This document shows, in pieces, positions 1 through 8,694 of a DNA stretch of 34,905 nucleotides. The notes beneath the pieces were generated by a model. That model was given only the letters and a program-made list of their open reading frames with translations. It did not search any database and was not told where the DNA came from. Made by a program: the position numbers and the translations under genes. Source of the DNA: Gemmatimonadota bacterium (GTDB taxonomy: Bacteria; Latescibacterota; UBA2968; UBA8231); NCBI GenBank assembly GCA_018673255.1, contig JABHDC010000035.1, forward strand, positions 1-34,905, in the 5' to 3' direction. Position 1 is the stretch's first letter. Every line of letters begins with the position of its first letter.

Positions 1-1251
1 AGTGTGGTTGGGCTTGTCGAGCATCCGGGGATCGTGGACGGCAGTGGCGTCGAGCGTGTCAGCGAATTGATCAGAAAGGCCGGTGGTCTTTCTGACGGCG
101 CGTCGAGGCGGAATATCTATATCGTGCGGGCCAGCGAGTTGACGCCAAATGAGATTATGCAACTGCGACGGGGTCTGCAGGACGACAGCATCCTGGAGCG
201 TCTCAAAGGACGGGCGCGGCGCGTGGATCTGGCCCTGTATGAGGTCACCGGCACATCCGATCTGAATCCCTTCCTGGTCGATGGCGATATCGTCATCGTC
301 CCATCCCGCCGCTACATTCTGCGAGCCATCGAAGCGGTGCGGCGAGGCGGCACATATGAGTATGTGCACGGCGATCGTCTCAGTGATCTGATCGCCCTGG
401 CCATGGGACCGTCGTCGCACTACGACGCGAACAATGTCTACCTCTTCCGCTACACACACAGCGGTACGCAGCACGAACGCATCCGTGTGGATATGGACGC
501 GGCCATCGCCGGCGATGCAGCTGCAGATATATCTCTTGAGCCCGGTGACTGGCTCGTCGTGAAGTCACGGGCCAACTTCCAGCGGCAGTCGACGGTTCGT
601 CTCATCGGTGAGGTGGAATACGCGGGGTTCTATGTCATCGATGACGGCGTGACGAGTCTGCGCGACGTCATCGACCTGGCGGGCGGGATCACGGAACTGG
701 CTTCCTTGCCGAAGGCCCGGATTGTGCGCGAGCTCGACGATGAGGAACAACTTGACCCGGAATTCGAACGCATCCTGACGATTCCGCCTGCAGCATGGAG
801 TGAGGAAGAGAAGCAATACTTCAACATGCGCAGCCGTGAGAAGCGAGGGCAGATGGTCGTCGATTTCGTCGCCCTCTTCGCCGATCCCATGGACCCGGAG
901 CAGAATATCTTCGTTCGACCGGGGGACGTGATCGTGATTCCCAGTTCGCTACGTACCGTGCTGGTCAGTGGCCGTGCCGCCTTCCCTGGCGCCGTTCCAT
1001 TTGAACCGGGCTTCTCGGTCGATGACTATATCGCACGCGCCGGTGGGTTCGGCTGGCGGGCCTCGCGGGATGTGCGCGTGATTAAAGCGCGCACCGGCGA
1101 GATCCTGGAAGCCGACGACGTGGATCAGGTCGAACCAGGCGACAATATCTGGATCAAAGAGAAGCCAGTACGTGACTACTGGCTCGGACTCAGGCAGGTG
1201 ATGAGTGTGGCCGGAGAGGTGGCCACCGTCATCCTCTTGTTCAGGTTCTGA
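1..1251 (+). CDS. SLBB-domain polysaccharide export protein, 5'-truncated
   Basis: Likely an envelope protein of capsule/exopolysaccharide export (Wza-like SLBB family). The frame is open from the first base, and the first residues (VVGLVEHPG) already lie inside an SLBB strand, so the real start is upstream of the window. I see SLBB-like units near residues 1-45, 110-165 and 195-240, and another near 315-375 (VLVSGRAAFPGAV, then YIARAGGFG). Each has the pattern of V.G.V..PG followed by a loop and an AGG motif. The C-terminus holds a short hydrophobic segment (VMSVAGEVATVILLF), which could be a membrane anchor. The Wzz-like gene follows after 10 nt, so the pair is probably one exopolysaccharide operon. 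The N-terminal Poly_export domain and signal peptide cannot be seen. The multi-SLBB architecture is clear; the exact polymer is unknown. Confidence 0.8.
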   Translation, partial: SVVGLVEHPGIVDGSGVERVSELIRKAGGLSDGASRRNIYIVRASELTPNEIMQLRRGLQDDSILERLKGRARRVDLALYEVTGTSDLNPFLVDGDIVIVPSRRYILRAIEAVRRGGTYEYVHGDRLSDLIALAMGPSSHYDANNVYLFRYTHSGTQHERIRVDMDAAIAGDAAADISLEPGDWLVVKSRANFQRQSTVRLIGEVEYAGFYVIDDGVTSLRDVIDLAGGITELASLPKARIVRELDDEEQLDPEFERILTIPPAAWSEEEKQYFNMRSREKRGQMVVDFVALFADPMDPEQNIFVRPGDVIVIPSSLRTVLVSGRAAFPGAVPFEPGFSVDDYIARAGGFGWRASRDVRVIKARTGEILEADDVDQVEPGDNIWIKEKPVRDYWLGLRQVMSVAGEVATVILLFRF

Positions 1252-1261
1252 AGGGAACTCT

Positions 1262-2449
1262 ATGACAGACGAAGTATCCTCCGACGGACATCTTCTCGAC
1301 TACGTCTACGTTCTGGTCCGATGGCGCCGGCTGATCGTAGTGGGAACACTGCTGGCAGCAGTGGGGGGGGCGGTGATCAGCGTCCTGCTGCCCGAACGCT
1401 GGACGTCCACCACGACCTTGCTGCCTCCTGAGGAAGAGCCGACGGGCCTCGGTTTGTCGCTGCTGGCCGGTGCCGGCGGCGGGATTCCCGCCGGCCTCGC
1501 CGGACTCGTGGGGATGTCGACACCCTCCGAGCGGCTGCTGACGCTGCTGGAGAGCCGTCACCTGTTGGGCCTGGCTGTGGACCGGTACGAACTGGTCGAA
1601 GCCTATGACGTGCCTCACCGTGACCAGGCCATCGAAATCCTGGCCGAACAGGTAGAGCACGAATTGGGTCGCGATGGCTCGCTGAAGATCGAAGCCACCG
1701 CCGCCACGCCGCAGATCGCCGCTGATCTGACCACGACGATCGGCGATCTGCTGGACAGTCTGAATCGAACCTATCGCCGCCACCAGGCGGCTGCGACGCG
1801 TGGATTTCTGGAAGAACGCTCGCGCACGACACAGATCGCGCTGGCCGCCACCGCGGCGAGGATGCGGCAATTCCAGGAAACCCATGACGTCGTCGACATT
1901 GAGGCCCAGACTCAGGCGGCCGTGGAGGTCGTGAAGGGCCTCGTGCAGGAACTGGCGCTGCGCCAGGTCGAACTCGGCGTCGCCCGCCGTTCGGTCTCTG
2001 AGGATCACCCCGAACGCCAGCGTCTGCAGTTGGAGGTCAGTGAACTGGAGGGGCAGTTGGCGACCCTGGTGGGTGAGGCGACTGAGCAGATCGCCCCGTC
2101 CTCGACCGCTCTGGGCCCGCCGCTGCGGAAGTTGCCGGAACTCCTCCATGAATATGCCCAGCTGACCCTGCAACTGCGTGTACAGGAAGAGATTCTCGGA
2201 TTCCTTGCAGGCAAGCTGGAGGAGGCCAAATATCGCGAGGCTCGCGACACGCCGACGCTCCAGGTGCTGGATGCGGCGACACCACCCACGACGCGAAGCG
2301 CTCCCCGACGGGCCCTGCTGACCCTGGCCTGTGCTGCGGGGGCCTTCTGCCTGACCATCTTGCTGGCATTCCTGCTCGAATCGTGGCAGCGTCAGCGTCA
2401 GACGCAGGCGGCCAGAGTCGACGCGATTAAACAGGCGTATAGAGGTTGA
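1262..2449 (+). CDS. Wzz/GNVR-type polysaccharide chain-length determinant
   Basis: A 395-residue inner-membrane co-polymerase-like protein that would set polysaccharide chain length or couple polymerisation to export. The ATG at 1262 follows a purine-rich GAAGGGAA and gives a cytoplasmic N-terminus, a first membrane span near residues 24-45 (LIVVGTLLAAVGGAVISVL) and the typical Wzz entry motif ending in LPERW. A long, mainly helical periplasmic region follows (about 150-330). Next comes the family-typical Pro-rich stretch (TPTLQVLDAATPPTTRSAPRR) and a second span near 363-385. There is no C-terminal Walker/tyrosine-kinase domain, so this is the kinase-less form. It lies 10 nt behind the SLBB gene. 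Family assignment is firm; the substrate polymer is not known. Confidence 0.85.
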   Translation: MTDEVSSDGHLLDYVYVLVRWRRLIVVGTLLAAVGGAVISVLLPERWTSTTTLLPPEEEPTGLGLSLLAGAGGGIPAGLAGLVGMSTPSERLLTLLESRHLLGLAVDRYELVEAYDVPHRDQAIEILAEQVEHELGRDGSLKIEATAATPQIAADLTTTIGDLLDSLNRTYRRHQAAATRGFLEERSRTTQIALAATAARMRQFQETHDVVDIEAQTQAAVEVVKGLVQELALRQVELGVARRSVSEDHPERQRLQLEVSELEGQLATLVGEATEQIAPSSTALGPPLRKLPELLHEYAQLTLQLRVQEEILGFLAGKLEEAKYREARDTPTLQVLDAATPPTTRSAPRRALLTLACAAGAFCLTILLAFLLESWQRQRQTQAARVDAIKQAYRG

Positions 2450-2459
2450 CAGGCGGGCG

Positions 2460-2500
2460 AAAGGCCTTCTGGGACACAATGTGGCCCTCTACGGGCCTTT
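2460..2500 (+). terminator. Weak hairpin after the wzz-like gene
   Basis: AAAGGCC (2460-2466) can pair with GGCCTTT (2494-2500) around a 27-nt loop just after the wzz-like stop. The T tract is only three bases and the loop is long, so termination is possible but weakly supported. Confidence 0.3.
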
Positions 2501-2568
2501 GTCGTGCGTCAGGGTGACAAATCGGGTGGATGGTTCCGGTCTTCTGCCGATATGAAGGGTAGGCCCAT

Positions 2569-2784
2569 ATGAACTTCAAGACACCCTACATACTACCCGA
2601 GCACCTGAAGGAGTCTGACGCCTTGCCACGCAATCGCGAGGAACGGCTGTTGTGGATCAAACGGAAGGTGGAAGAAGGGTACTACGACCGAGACCGCGTC
2701 CTTCGTGCGGTGGCTGAAGCCTTCCTGGAGCCGACGGAGGTCCGCCGTGCTGGTGACCGCAGCTGGCGAGGAGAAAAATCTTAG
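2569..2784 (+). CDS. Small hypothetical protein, FlgM C-terminus-like
   Basis: A 71-residue cytoplasmic protein with no signal peptide or membrane span. The ATG at 2569 is preceded by AAGGGTAGG, a good ribosome-binding site. The segment LLWIKRKVEEGYYDRDRVLR followed by AVAEAFLEP (residues about 28-57) resembles the C-terminal helices of FlgM-like anti-sigma factors, where I..I..G.Y....V...VA..LL binds the sigma factor. No flagellar genes are in view, so it could instead be an unrelated regulator with a similar helix pair. It stands alone between the exopolysaccharide genes and tRNA-Tyr and is followed by a strong hairpin. I treat it as a real gene because of the start signals and terminator; the function is a guess. 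Confidence 0.55.
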   Translation: MNFKTPYILPEHLKESDALPRNREERLLWIKRKVEEGYYDRDRVLRAVAEAFLEPTEVRRAGDRSWRGEKS

Positions 2785-2819
2785 GGTCGTGGTATGACCT
2801 GAACTCATTCGGCCCCACC

Positions 2820-2851
2820 AAGGCAGTGCTTCTCAAAGGAAGTGCTGCCTT
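2820..2851 (+). terminator. Stem-loop terminator candidate before tRNA-Tyr
   Basis: AAGGCAGTGCTTC (2820-2832) pairs with GAAGTGCTGCCTT (2839-2851) through 13 positions, two of them G-U, around a 6-nt loop, then CTGTCTT. It ends the small gene's transcript before the tRNA promoter. Confidence 0.5.
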
Positions 2852-2891
2852 CTGTCTTGGGGACAACACCCAGGAATCGGGTCATCGACAG

Positions 2892-2920
2892 TTGCCTGCT
2901 TTGCCGGGTTTCTCTACATT
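2892..2920 (+). promoter_or_regulatory. Sigma70-like promoter for tRNA-Tyr
   Basis: TTGCCT (2892-2897) and TACATT (2915-2920) are separated by 17 nt. This would place transcription start around 2927, about 16 nt before the tRNA. The match is fair and the position fits. Confidence 0.4.
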
Positions 2921-2942
2921 TTCTGGCTGTGTGAAATCGGCA

Positions 2943-3027
2943 GGGGGGGTTGAGCAATTGGTTAGCTCCCCAGACTGTAAATCTGGTGCCTTCGGCTATG
3001 TGGGTTCGAGTCCCACCCCCCCCACCA
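2943..3027 (+). tRNA. tRNA-Tyr (anticodon GTA)
   Basis: An 85-nt class II tRNA that folds completely. The acceptor is seven G (2943-2949) against seven C (3017-3023). The D-stem GAGC/GCTC encloses a GG-containing loop. The anticodon stem CCAGA/TCTGG carries the loop CTGTAAA with anticodon GTA. A long variable arm (GCC-TTC-GGC) follows, as expected for bacterial tRNA-Tyr. The T-arm is GTGGG-TTCGAGT-CCCAC. Discriminator A and the CCA end (3025-3027) are encoded. The uniform G/C acceptor stem is unusual to look at but pairs perfectly. Confidence 0.95.
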
Positions 3028-3051
3028 TTTCATACCTGGCAGCAAGTGCCC

Positions 3052-3086
3052 ACGGCCGCATCGGAGTCATCCGAGGTGGCCGTTTC
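3052..3086 (+). terminator. Hairpin after tRNA-Tyr
   Basis: ACGGCC (3052-3057) pairs with GGCCGT (3078-3083), with an inner stem TCGGA/TCCGA around a GTCA tetraloop. TTT follows. A plausible end for the tRNA transcript. Confidence 0.4.
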
Positions 3087-3226
3087 CGTTGGCGGCCGGC
3101 TTGTGTAGGGGTGGGGGAATCCTCACATTCTGCCCCTGACGAGACCTTTCACGTCGAGTGAGTTTTTCACCTCGGCGTTACCAGCATTCTATCAGCGAAT
3201 CCCATCAGCGATCAGAGGAGTCACCC

Positions 3227-4213
3227 ATGGCCCGCACTGTGCGAGTTGCTGTCACCGGCGCTGCCGGACAAATCGGATATTCACTGCTGCCACGCCTGGC
3301 CTCGGGGGAGGTCTTCGGTCACGACACTCGGATCGAGCTGAGTCTGCTCGAAATCACACCTGCCCTGCCGGCACTGGAGGGTGTGGTGATGGAATTGGAG
3401 GATTGCGCTTTCCCCCTCCTCGACTCCGTGTGCATCTCCGATTCTGCCGAGGAAGCCTTCGACGGGGTCAACTGGGGGTTACTGGTCGGCTCCAAGCCGC
3501 GTGGCAAGGGCATGGAACGAGGTGACCTGATCCGTGAGAATGGCCCGATCTTCGTGGGCCAGGGCAAGGCGCTGGCCAAAGCTGCCGCCGACGTGCAGGT
3601 CCTCGTCGTCGGGAACCCAGCCAACACGAACTGTCTGATTGCCAAAGCCTATGGCGAGAAGAGTGGCGTTCCGGCTGAGCGTTTCCATGCCATGACACGC
3701 CTGGACCAGAATCGTGCAATGGCACAACTGGCGATCAAAGCGGGCACGAAGGTCGAGAGTGTGACGAACATGACGATCTGGGGTAACCACTCGGCCACTC
3801 AGTATCCTGATGCTGAGAACGCCAAGATTGGCGGTCGCCCATGCACCGAGGTCATCGGGCATGTGGGCTGGCTTCAGGGTGAGTTCATCGAGGTGATCCA
3901 GCAGCGCGGCGCCGCAGTGATTGCGGCACGTGGACTGTCTTCGGCCGCTTCGGCTGCCAATGCGGCCCTCGATCACGTTCGCAGCATGGAGACGGCCACA
4001 CCTGAAGGCGATTGGTTCTCGGCTGCGGTTGCTTCGGATGGCAGTTACGGAATTGAAGAGGGTCTGCTCTTCTCCTTCCCCGTGCGCAGCGCCGGTGCAG
4101 GGAAGTGGTCGATCGTGCCGGGACTCGAGTTCAGCGACTTCGCCAAGGAGAAGATCCGGGCGACGGAAGCCGAACTCAAAGAAGAGCGCGATCTCGTCGC
4201 GGATCTGCTCTGA
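3227..4213 (+). CDS. mdh: Malate dehydrogenase
   Basis: NAD-dependent oxidation of malate to oxaloacetate in the TCA cycle, cytoplasmic, 328 residues as usual for the family. The ATG at 3227 is chosen because AGAGGAG lies about 7 nt upstream; the open frame extends further 5' without family similarity. Visible features are the dinucleotide-binding loop [12 protein letters not shown] (residues 9-20), the substrate-binding arginine loop [18 protein letters not shown], the catalytic Asp region RLDQNRA and the catalytic His in IWGNHSATQ. This is the actinobacterial/cytosolic-type MDH rather than the E. coli or LDH-like type. The methyltransferase gene begins about 13 nt downstream, so mdh may head the run of genes to 8646, although the others are not TCA-cycle genes. 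Confidence 0.95.
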   Translation: MARTVRVAVTGAAGQIGYSLLPRLASGEVFGHDTRIELSLLEITPALPALEGVVMELEDCAFPLLDSVCISDSAEEAFDGVNWGLLVGSKPRGKGMERGDLIRENGPIFVGQGKALAKAAADVQVLVVGNPANTNCLIAKAYGEKSGVPAERFHAMTRLDQNRAMAQLAIKAGTKVESVTNMTIWGNHSATQYPDAENAKIGGRPCTEVIGHVGWLQGEFIEVIQQRGAAVIAARGLSSAASAANAALDHVRSMETATPEGDWFSAAVASDGSYGIEEGLLFSFPVRSAGAGKWSIVPGLEFSDFAKEKIRATEAELKEERDLVADLL

Positions 4214-4226
4214 GTCAGCTTGTCTC

Positions 4227-5036
4227 TTGACCACGATTGCGGATGAAGGAAGTCCTCCCGAGCACGAATACGACGGGCCGCTGGCGCGCTACTATGATGC
4301 GTATTTCACTGGTCTGGAAGGGGAGGATTCCTTCTACCGCGATCTGGCGATTCAGTCACGGGGGCCGGTCCTCGAGTTGGGCTGTGGCAGTGGCCGCACG
4401 CTGATTCCCGTTGCCGCGGCGGGGATCGAGATCACGGGGCTCGAGCGTTCCGCTGCGATGCTGGATCTGGCGCGGAAACGACTGCCATCGCTCCCGGCAC
4501 CGACTCAACAGAAGATCGATCTGTGTCTTGGAGATATGTGCCAGTTCGAGCTCGAAACGAAGTTCGCTCTGATCAATCTGCCGTATCGCACATTTCAGCA
4601 CCTGCTCAGCGTCGACGCGCAGCACCAGGCTCTGGAGTGCATCTGTCGGCATCTGGCCCCGGGTGGCCGCATCGCCCTCAATGTCTTCGATCCCACCCTG
4701 GACCTGGCCCGCCTGCTGATGAGCCCGGACGCCCCCGAGCCCCTGGCCGATGGCGAATTCACCGACGTCCAGGGACAGCGGGTCTGTGCGCGCTATGTCC
4801 GGGGCTACGATCCGGAACGACAGTGGATGATCCAGCACTTCTGGTTCGACGAGATGGTTGGCGAACAGATCACTGAAACGAGGCAGGCACGTCTGACCCT
4901 GCGTTACGCCTACCGGTATGAGATGGAGCACCTGTTGCAGCATCACGGATTGCAGGTGGAATCACTGGCCGGCGGGTTTGACGGTGAGGCGTATGAGGGC
5001 TGGGGGGAGCAGGTGTGGATCGCGAGTGCGCCCTGA
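4227..5036 (+). CDS. Class I SAM-dependent methyltransferase
   Basis: A 269-residue cytoplasmic methyltransferase of unknown acceptor. Motif I is VLELGCGSGRTL (about residues 47-58). The acidic SAM-ribose position appears as the Glu of ITGLERS, and the post-II region as LCLGDMCQFEL. The C-terminal half resembles small-molecule methyltransferases of the Methyltransf_25/11 groups. The start is uncertain. No ATG is available between the mdh stop and the conserved region, so the TTG at 4227 is the best in-frame choice and its ribosome-binding site is poor; a start inside mdh with translational coupling is possible. The gene overlaps the alanine racemase start by 22 nt, which ties the two together. 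Confidence 0.75.
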   Translation: MTTIADEGSPPEHEYDGPLARYYDAYFTGLEGEDSFYRDLAIQSRGPVLELGCGSGRTLIPVAAAGIEITGLERSAAMLDLARKRLPSLPAPTQQKIDLCLGDMCQFELETKFALINLPYRTFQHLLSVDAQHQALECICRHLAPGGRIALNVFDPTLDLARLLMSPDAPEPLADGEFTDVQGQRVCARYVRGYDPERQWMIQHFWFDEMVGEQITETRQARLTLRYAYRYEMEHLLQHHGLQVESLAGGFDGEAYEGWGEQVWIASAP

Positions 5037-6172
5037 ACCAGACGCATCAGCTGCCCAGTTGGTGCGAGATCGACCTGTCGGCCCTGCGTTCGAACATCAT
5101 GCAACTGGCTTCCCGCCTGTCTCCTGGCTGTCGTCTCGGCGCCGTGGTCAAGGCGGATGCGTATGGGCATGGGCTTGTGCCGTGTGCCCGCGCGGCACTG
5201 GACGCCGGCGCTGATCTGCTGATTGTCAACGACCTGTCAGAGGCATGTGTTCTGCGCGACGAAGGACTCACCGCGCAGATCTACGTCTGTGGCCCTGTCC
5301 TCAGATCACAGGCAGCACTGGCTGTGACCTGTGGCGTGTCGCTTGTCGTCCACGACGCGGGTCTGGTCGAGTCGCTCGCTCAGGCGGCTGTGGCTCGCGG
5401 TCGCCAGGTTCCCCTTCACCTGAAGGTCGAGACCGGCACGCATCGACAGGGGATCGCCATCGACGATGTGGTCGAGTTTGCCCGACAGGTGTCGAATCGA
5501 GATGGCGTTCAACTCGAGGGACTCACAACGCATTTTGCCGATCTGGAGGACAGTCAGGATCGCCTGTTTGCCAGGCAGCAACTGGCCTGCCTCCAGGACG
5601 CCCGGCAACGACTCATCGAGGCCGGATACGATGTGCCCTCGACGCACGCTGCCAGCTCAGCCGCCGCGCTGCTGCTGCCTGAAGCGCAGCTCGATATGGT
5701 GCGCGCGGGATTGGCCATCTACGGTCTGTGGCCCTCGGCGGCGATGGCAATGGAACTGTCAGGCCATCTTGAATTGTCTCCCGTCCTCAGCTGGCGTGCC
5801 CGGGTATTCCCCGGCGTTGCCGTGGAGGCGGGGCAGAGCGTCGGCTACGGACGAACCTACCACGTCGGGGCCGGCCCGGCGCGGCGGCAAGCGGTTCTCA
5901 ATGTGGGCTACCATGAGGGCTTCGATCGGCGTCGATCGAACACAGGCCACGTCCTGGTCGCCGGGCAGCGCGCTCCGATTCGGGGGCGGATCTGTATGAA
6001 CATGAGCATGGTGGAGCCCCCATCCGAGGTTGGTCCCGGCACGGTGGCAACACTCATTGGGCGCGATGGTGAGCAGGAGATCAGTGCTGACCACTTTGCC
6101 GCCTGGACAGCGTCGATCAACTACGAGATCATCTCCCGCATTCACCCTCGGATTCCCCGGATCTACGTCTGA
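5015..6172 (+). CDS. alr: Alanine racemase
   Basis: PLP-dependent interconversion of L- and D-alanine for peptidoglycan, fold type III, 385 residues. The PLP lysine is K46 in VVKADAYGHG. The catalytic tyrosine appears in GYGRTYHVG, and the C-terminal barrel contains GRICMNMSMV. The GTG at 5015 is preceded by GGGGGAG at a good distance and lies inside the methyltransferase gene. There is no signal peptide, so it is cytoplasmic. It sits between a methyltransferase and a DapA-family enzyme, which leaves open a role in an amino-acid pathway rather than only wall synthesis. Related broad-specificity racemases cannot be excluded from sequence alone. Confidence 0.9.
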   Translation: MDRECALNQTHQLPSWCEIDLSALRSNIMQLASRLSPGCRLGAVVKADAYGHGLVPCARAALDAGADLLIVNDLSEACVLRDEGLTAQIYVCGPVLRSQAALAVTCGVSLVVHDAGLVESLAQAAVARGRQVPLHLKVETGTHRQGIAIDDVVEFARQVSNRDGVQLEGLTTHFADLEDSQDRLFARQQLACLQDARQRLIEAGYDVPSTHAASSAAALLLPEAQLDMVRAGLAIYGLWPSAAMAMELSGHLELSPVLSWRARVFPGVAVEAGQSVGYGRTYHVGAGPARRQAVLNVGYHEGFDRRRSNTGHVLVAGQRAPIRGRICMNMSMVEPPSEVGPGTVATLIGRDGEQEISADHFAAWTASINYEIISRIHPRIPRIYV

Positions 6173-6194
6173 GCGATTCCTGATGGAGCGCACT

Positions 6195-7106
6195 ATGGCC
6201 GACACGATCGAAGGTATCGTTCCCATCATCGTCACACCCTTCGATGAGGGTCTGGCTCTCGACGAAGCCAGCCTGCAACGTCACGTTGAATTCTGCCTGG
6301 CCGCTGGTGCCGGGGGCCTGGTGGGACCTGCCAATGCGTCCGAATTCGCGACCCTTTCAGATGACGAGCGCCGGCGCTGGATTCAGGTCGTCGTCTCATC
6401 CGCCGATGGGGCCCCCGTGGTTGCGTCGGTGACCTCCGGTCACCTGATGCCTGCCATCGACCTGGCCCGTTATGCGATCGATGCGGGCGTCGCGGCGATC
6501 ATGTCCATGCCGCCCCCCCTGCTCAAGCCGGACACGGCCGGTTGCGTCGATTACTTCACACGACTGGCTGAGGCGATCGCTCCGATCCCGTTGATCGTGC
6601 AGAATTATGCGCCCCCGCTGGGTACGCCGCTGACCTCAGCAACGCTGGCGCAATTGTGTCAGCGCGTCGACAACATCGAGTACATCAAAGAGGAGCTGCC
6701 ACCCGAGACGCGCATGATCACCTCCACACTGGCTGCAGTCGGGACGGCATGTCGAGGCATCTTCGGCGGTCAGGGCGGGATCTATCTGATCGATGAGTTC
6801 CGGCGTGGGGCGATCGGCAACATGCCAGGTGGGCACCTGACGGATGTGCTCGTAGATGTATGGCGGCAACTGCAGGAGGGCGAGGAGTCGGCGGCGAGGC
6901 GGATCCACCATCAGCTACTACCGTTGATGACCCTGGAGCGACTCTATGGTGTGGCCATCTACAAACAGATCCTCCAGCGGCGCGGCATCTTCACTACCGC
7001 GCGGCGACGGGCCCCTGGCGGCGTGCTTGATGCTTTCGATCTGTATGAACTCGATGCAGCCCTGGCGTGCGTGGAACCCCTCTATCGGATCGGGAAAGGT
7101 AACTGA
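6195..7106 (+). CDS. DapA (DHDPS/NAL) family lyase or aldolase
   Basis: A 303-residue TIM-barrel enzyme of the dihydrodipicolinate synthase/N-acetylneuraminate lyase superfamily. These enzymes form a Schiff base with a 2-oxo acid such as pyruvate. The Schiff-base lysine is K165 in IEYIKEEL and the partner tyrosine is Y138 in IVQNYAPPLG. The carboxylate-binding loop, usually GTTGE, reads GPANASEF here, so true DapA activity is doubtful and a sugar-acid or hydroxy-oxo-acid lyase/dehydratase is more likely. The ATG at 6195 has GGAG 6 nt upstream; the in-frame ATG at 6183 is less well placed. It starts 22 nt after alr and ends 4 nt before the sulfatase. Confidence 0.85.
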   Translation: MADTIEGIVPIIVTPFDEGLALDEASLQRHVEFCLAAGAGGLVGPANASEFATLSDDERRRWIQVVVSSADGAPVVASVTSGHLMPAIDLARYAIDAGVAAIMSMPPPLLKPDTAGCVDYFTRLAEAIAPIPLIVQNYAPPLGTPLTSATLAQLCQRVDNIEYIKEELPPETRMITSTLAAVGTACRGIFGGQGGIYLIDEFRRGAIGNMPGGHLTDVLVDVWRQLQEGEESAARRIHHQLLPLMTLERLYGVAIYKQILQRRGIFTTARRRAPGGVLDAFDLYELDAALACVEPLYRIGKGN

Positions 7107-7110
7107 ACCC

Positions 7111-8646
7111 ATGTCCAAGCCGAATGTCCTTTTCATCATGGCCGACCAACTGCGGGCTGACACGATCGCAGCACTGGGAAATGGGCACATCTACACGCCC
7201 AATCTCGATCGCCTCGTCGCCCGGGGTGTGTCTTTCCACAATGCCTACTCACAGACGCCGGTCTGTGTTGCGGCGCGTTATGCGATTCGCACTGGCCGCG
7301 ATCCACTCACGACCCGTGTCTTCAGCAATGGGAGTGTGCCACCGGTGGCGGGGCAGTCCGATTGCATGACCGAACGCTGTGGGCCGTATCTGGCGCAAAC
7401 CATGCGTGATCTCGGCTATCGAACATTTGGCATCGGGAAGTTCCACGCTCATCCCTGGGACGAAGATCTCGGATACGACGTGCACCTGCACAGCGAGGAA
7501 ATCGTCGCTCACCCTGAGCGCCGCGCCGCCGATGCCTATGGCAGCTACATCGCGCGCGAACGTCCGGCCTACGATTTCGTGGAGGGCTTGCACGGCGAAC
7601 GGACCGAGATGTATTACATGCCGCAGATGAGTCCCATGCCTGCTGAGTGCACGGTGGAGGCCTGGGTCGCGGACCGGGCGGTTGAACAGATTGGCCAGGA
7701 GGGTGAGAAACCCTTCTTCGGATTCTGTTCCTTCATCGGACCGCACCCGCCGTTGGCTCCGCCGATTCCATTCAATCGACTCTACGATCCGGACCGGATG
7801 CCCGACCCGGTCCACGGTGATCGCCACGTCGACCACGCTGATGAACAGATTCCCTGGATGAACCACGGTGTCTGGGCAGAGGATGTGAGTGATGCCCAGG
7901 CGCGGATGGTCAAGGCCCGTTACTACGGGGAGATCACCTATATCGATGACTGCCTGGGGCGGATTCTGGATGCCGTGGAGGCCCGTGATGATGCGGACAA
8001 TACGGTGATCTGTTTCTTCGCAGATCACGGTGATCATCTGGGAGATCACGATGCATGGCAGAAGGAGAGTTTCTTCGAGGCTTCATGCCACGTGCCATTC
8101 CTTGTCAGCTGGCCGCAACAGTTACCCACAGATACCCGTAGTAACGAGCTCGTCGCGCTGACTGACTTGTTTGGCATCGCCACATCGGCGGCCGGCAAGA
8201 CTCAACTGCGAGATGGCAGTGACGTGCTGGGAATGTTGCGGGATCAGGTGCCTGGTCGAGACCGGGTGATCGGCCTCTATGGTGCGCCCGGCAGTCAGCA
8301 GTTCAAGGTCATGGTGCGGGAGCAGAGGTGGAAGTATATCTGGCTGGCCAATGGTTCACGCGAGTTGCTCTTCGATGTCACAGCCGATCCGCAGGAATTG
8401 CGGGAACTGAGCGCCAGTCAACCCGACGTGACGGATCGTCTGCGACAGGCGGCGGTGGCGCACCTTTCACAGCCGTCAGGCGAGGGATGTCTGGAAGCAG
8501 ACCAACTGGCAGGGCACCGGTTTGAGGCGCGCCCCCTGAAGCGGATCTATCAATTTGGTCACTGGCCGCAGGAGGGCCATGGTTTCCCGACCGATCCGGG
8601 GCAGGCTCTGCGCCAATACCAGAACACAGTGCGGCGCGAGACATGA
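7111..8646 (+). CDS. Sulfatase (alkaline phosphatase superfamily)
   Basis: A 511-residue type I sulfatase-like hydrolase of sulfate esters. The N-terminus NVLFIMADQLRAD supplies the metal-binding aspartates (D12 and near). The modification motif is C52-V-A-A-R56 followed by YAIRTGR, and a second metal site is in FFADHGDHLGDH. The motif is CxAxR rather than the commoner CxPxR; both forms are known substrates of formylglycine-generating systems, and the Ala form is better known from anSME-type maturation. No maturase is in the window. There is no signal peptide, so a cytoplasmic location is suggested, unlike many sulfatases. It may instead be a phosphonate monoester hydrolase-like enzyme. The gene is 4 nt behind the DapA-family gene, so the two probably act in one pathway. 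Confidence 0.9.
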   Translation: MSKPNVLFIMADQLRADTIAALGNGHIYTPNLDRLVARGVSFHNAYSQTPVCVAARYAIRTGRDPLTTRVFSNGSVPPVAGQSDCMTERCGPYLAQTMRDLGYRTFGIGKFHAHPWDEDLGYDVHLHSEEIVAHPERRAADAYGSYIARERPAYDFVEGLHGERTEMYYMPQMSPMPAECTVEAWVADRAVEQIGQEGEKPFFGFCSFIGPHPPLAPPIPFNRLYDPDRMPDPVHGDRHVDHADEQIPWMNHGVWAEDVSDAQARMVKARYYGEITYIDDCLGRILDAVEARDDADNTVICFFADHGDHLGDHDAWQKESFFEASCHVPFLVSWPQQLPTDTRSNELVALTDLFGIATSAAGKTQLRDGSDVLGMLRDQVPGRDRVIGLYGAPGSQQFKVMVREQRWKYIWLANGSRELLFDVTADPQELRELSASQPDVTDRLRQAAVAHLSQPSGEGCLEADQLAGHRFEARPLKRIYQFGHWPQEGHGFPTDPGQALRQYQNTVRRET

Positions 8647-8694
8647 TTCCACGTCCCGCGCCGGTAGGGTGCCTGTGATGCGAATCAGGTGTGT

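Noticed and set aside
2943..3027. tRNA-Tyr as an integration site for a mobile element
   Set aside because: No integrase, no direct repeat of the tRNA 3' end and no change in gene character nearby.
2826..3161. A plus-strand open frame of 111 residues
   Set aside because: It runs straight through the tRNA-Tyr gene and has no family-like sequence.
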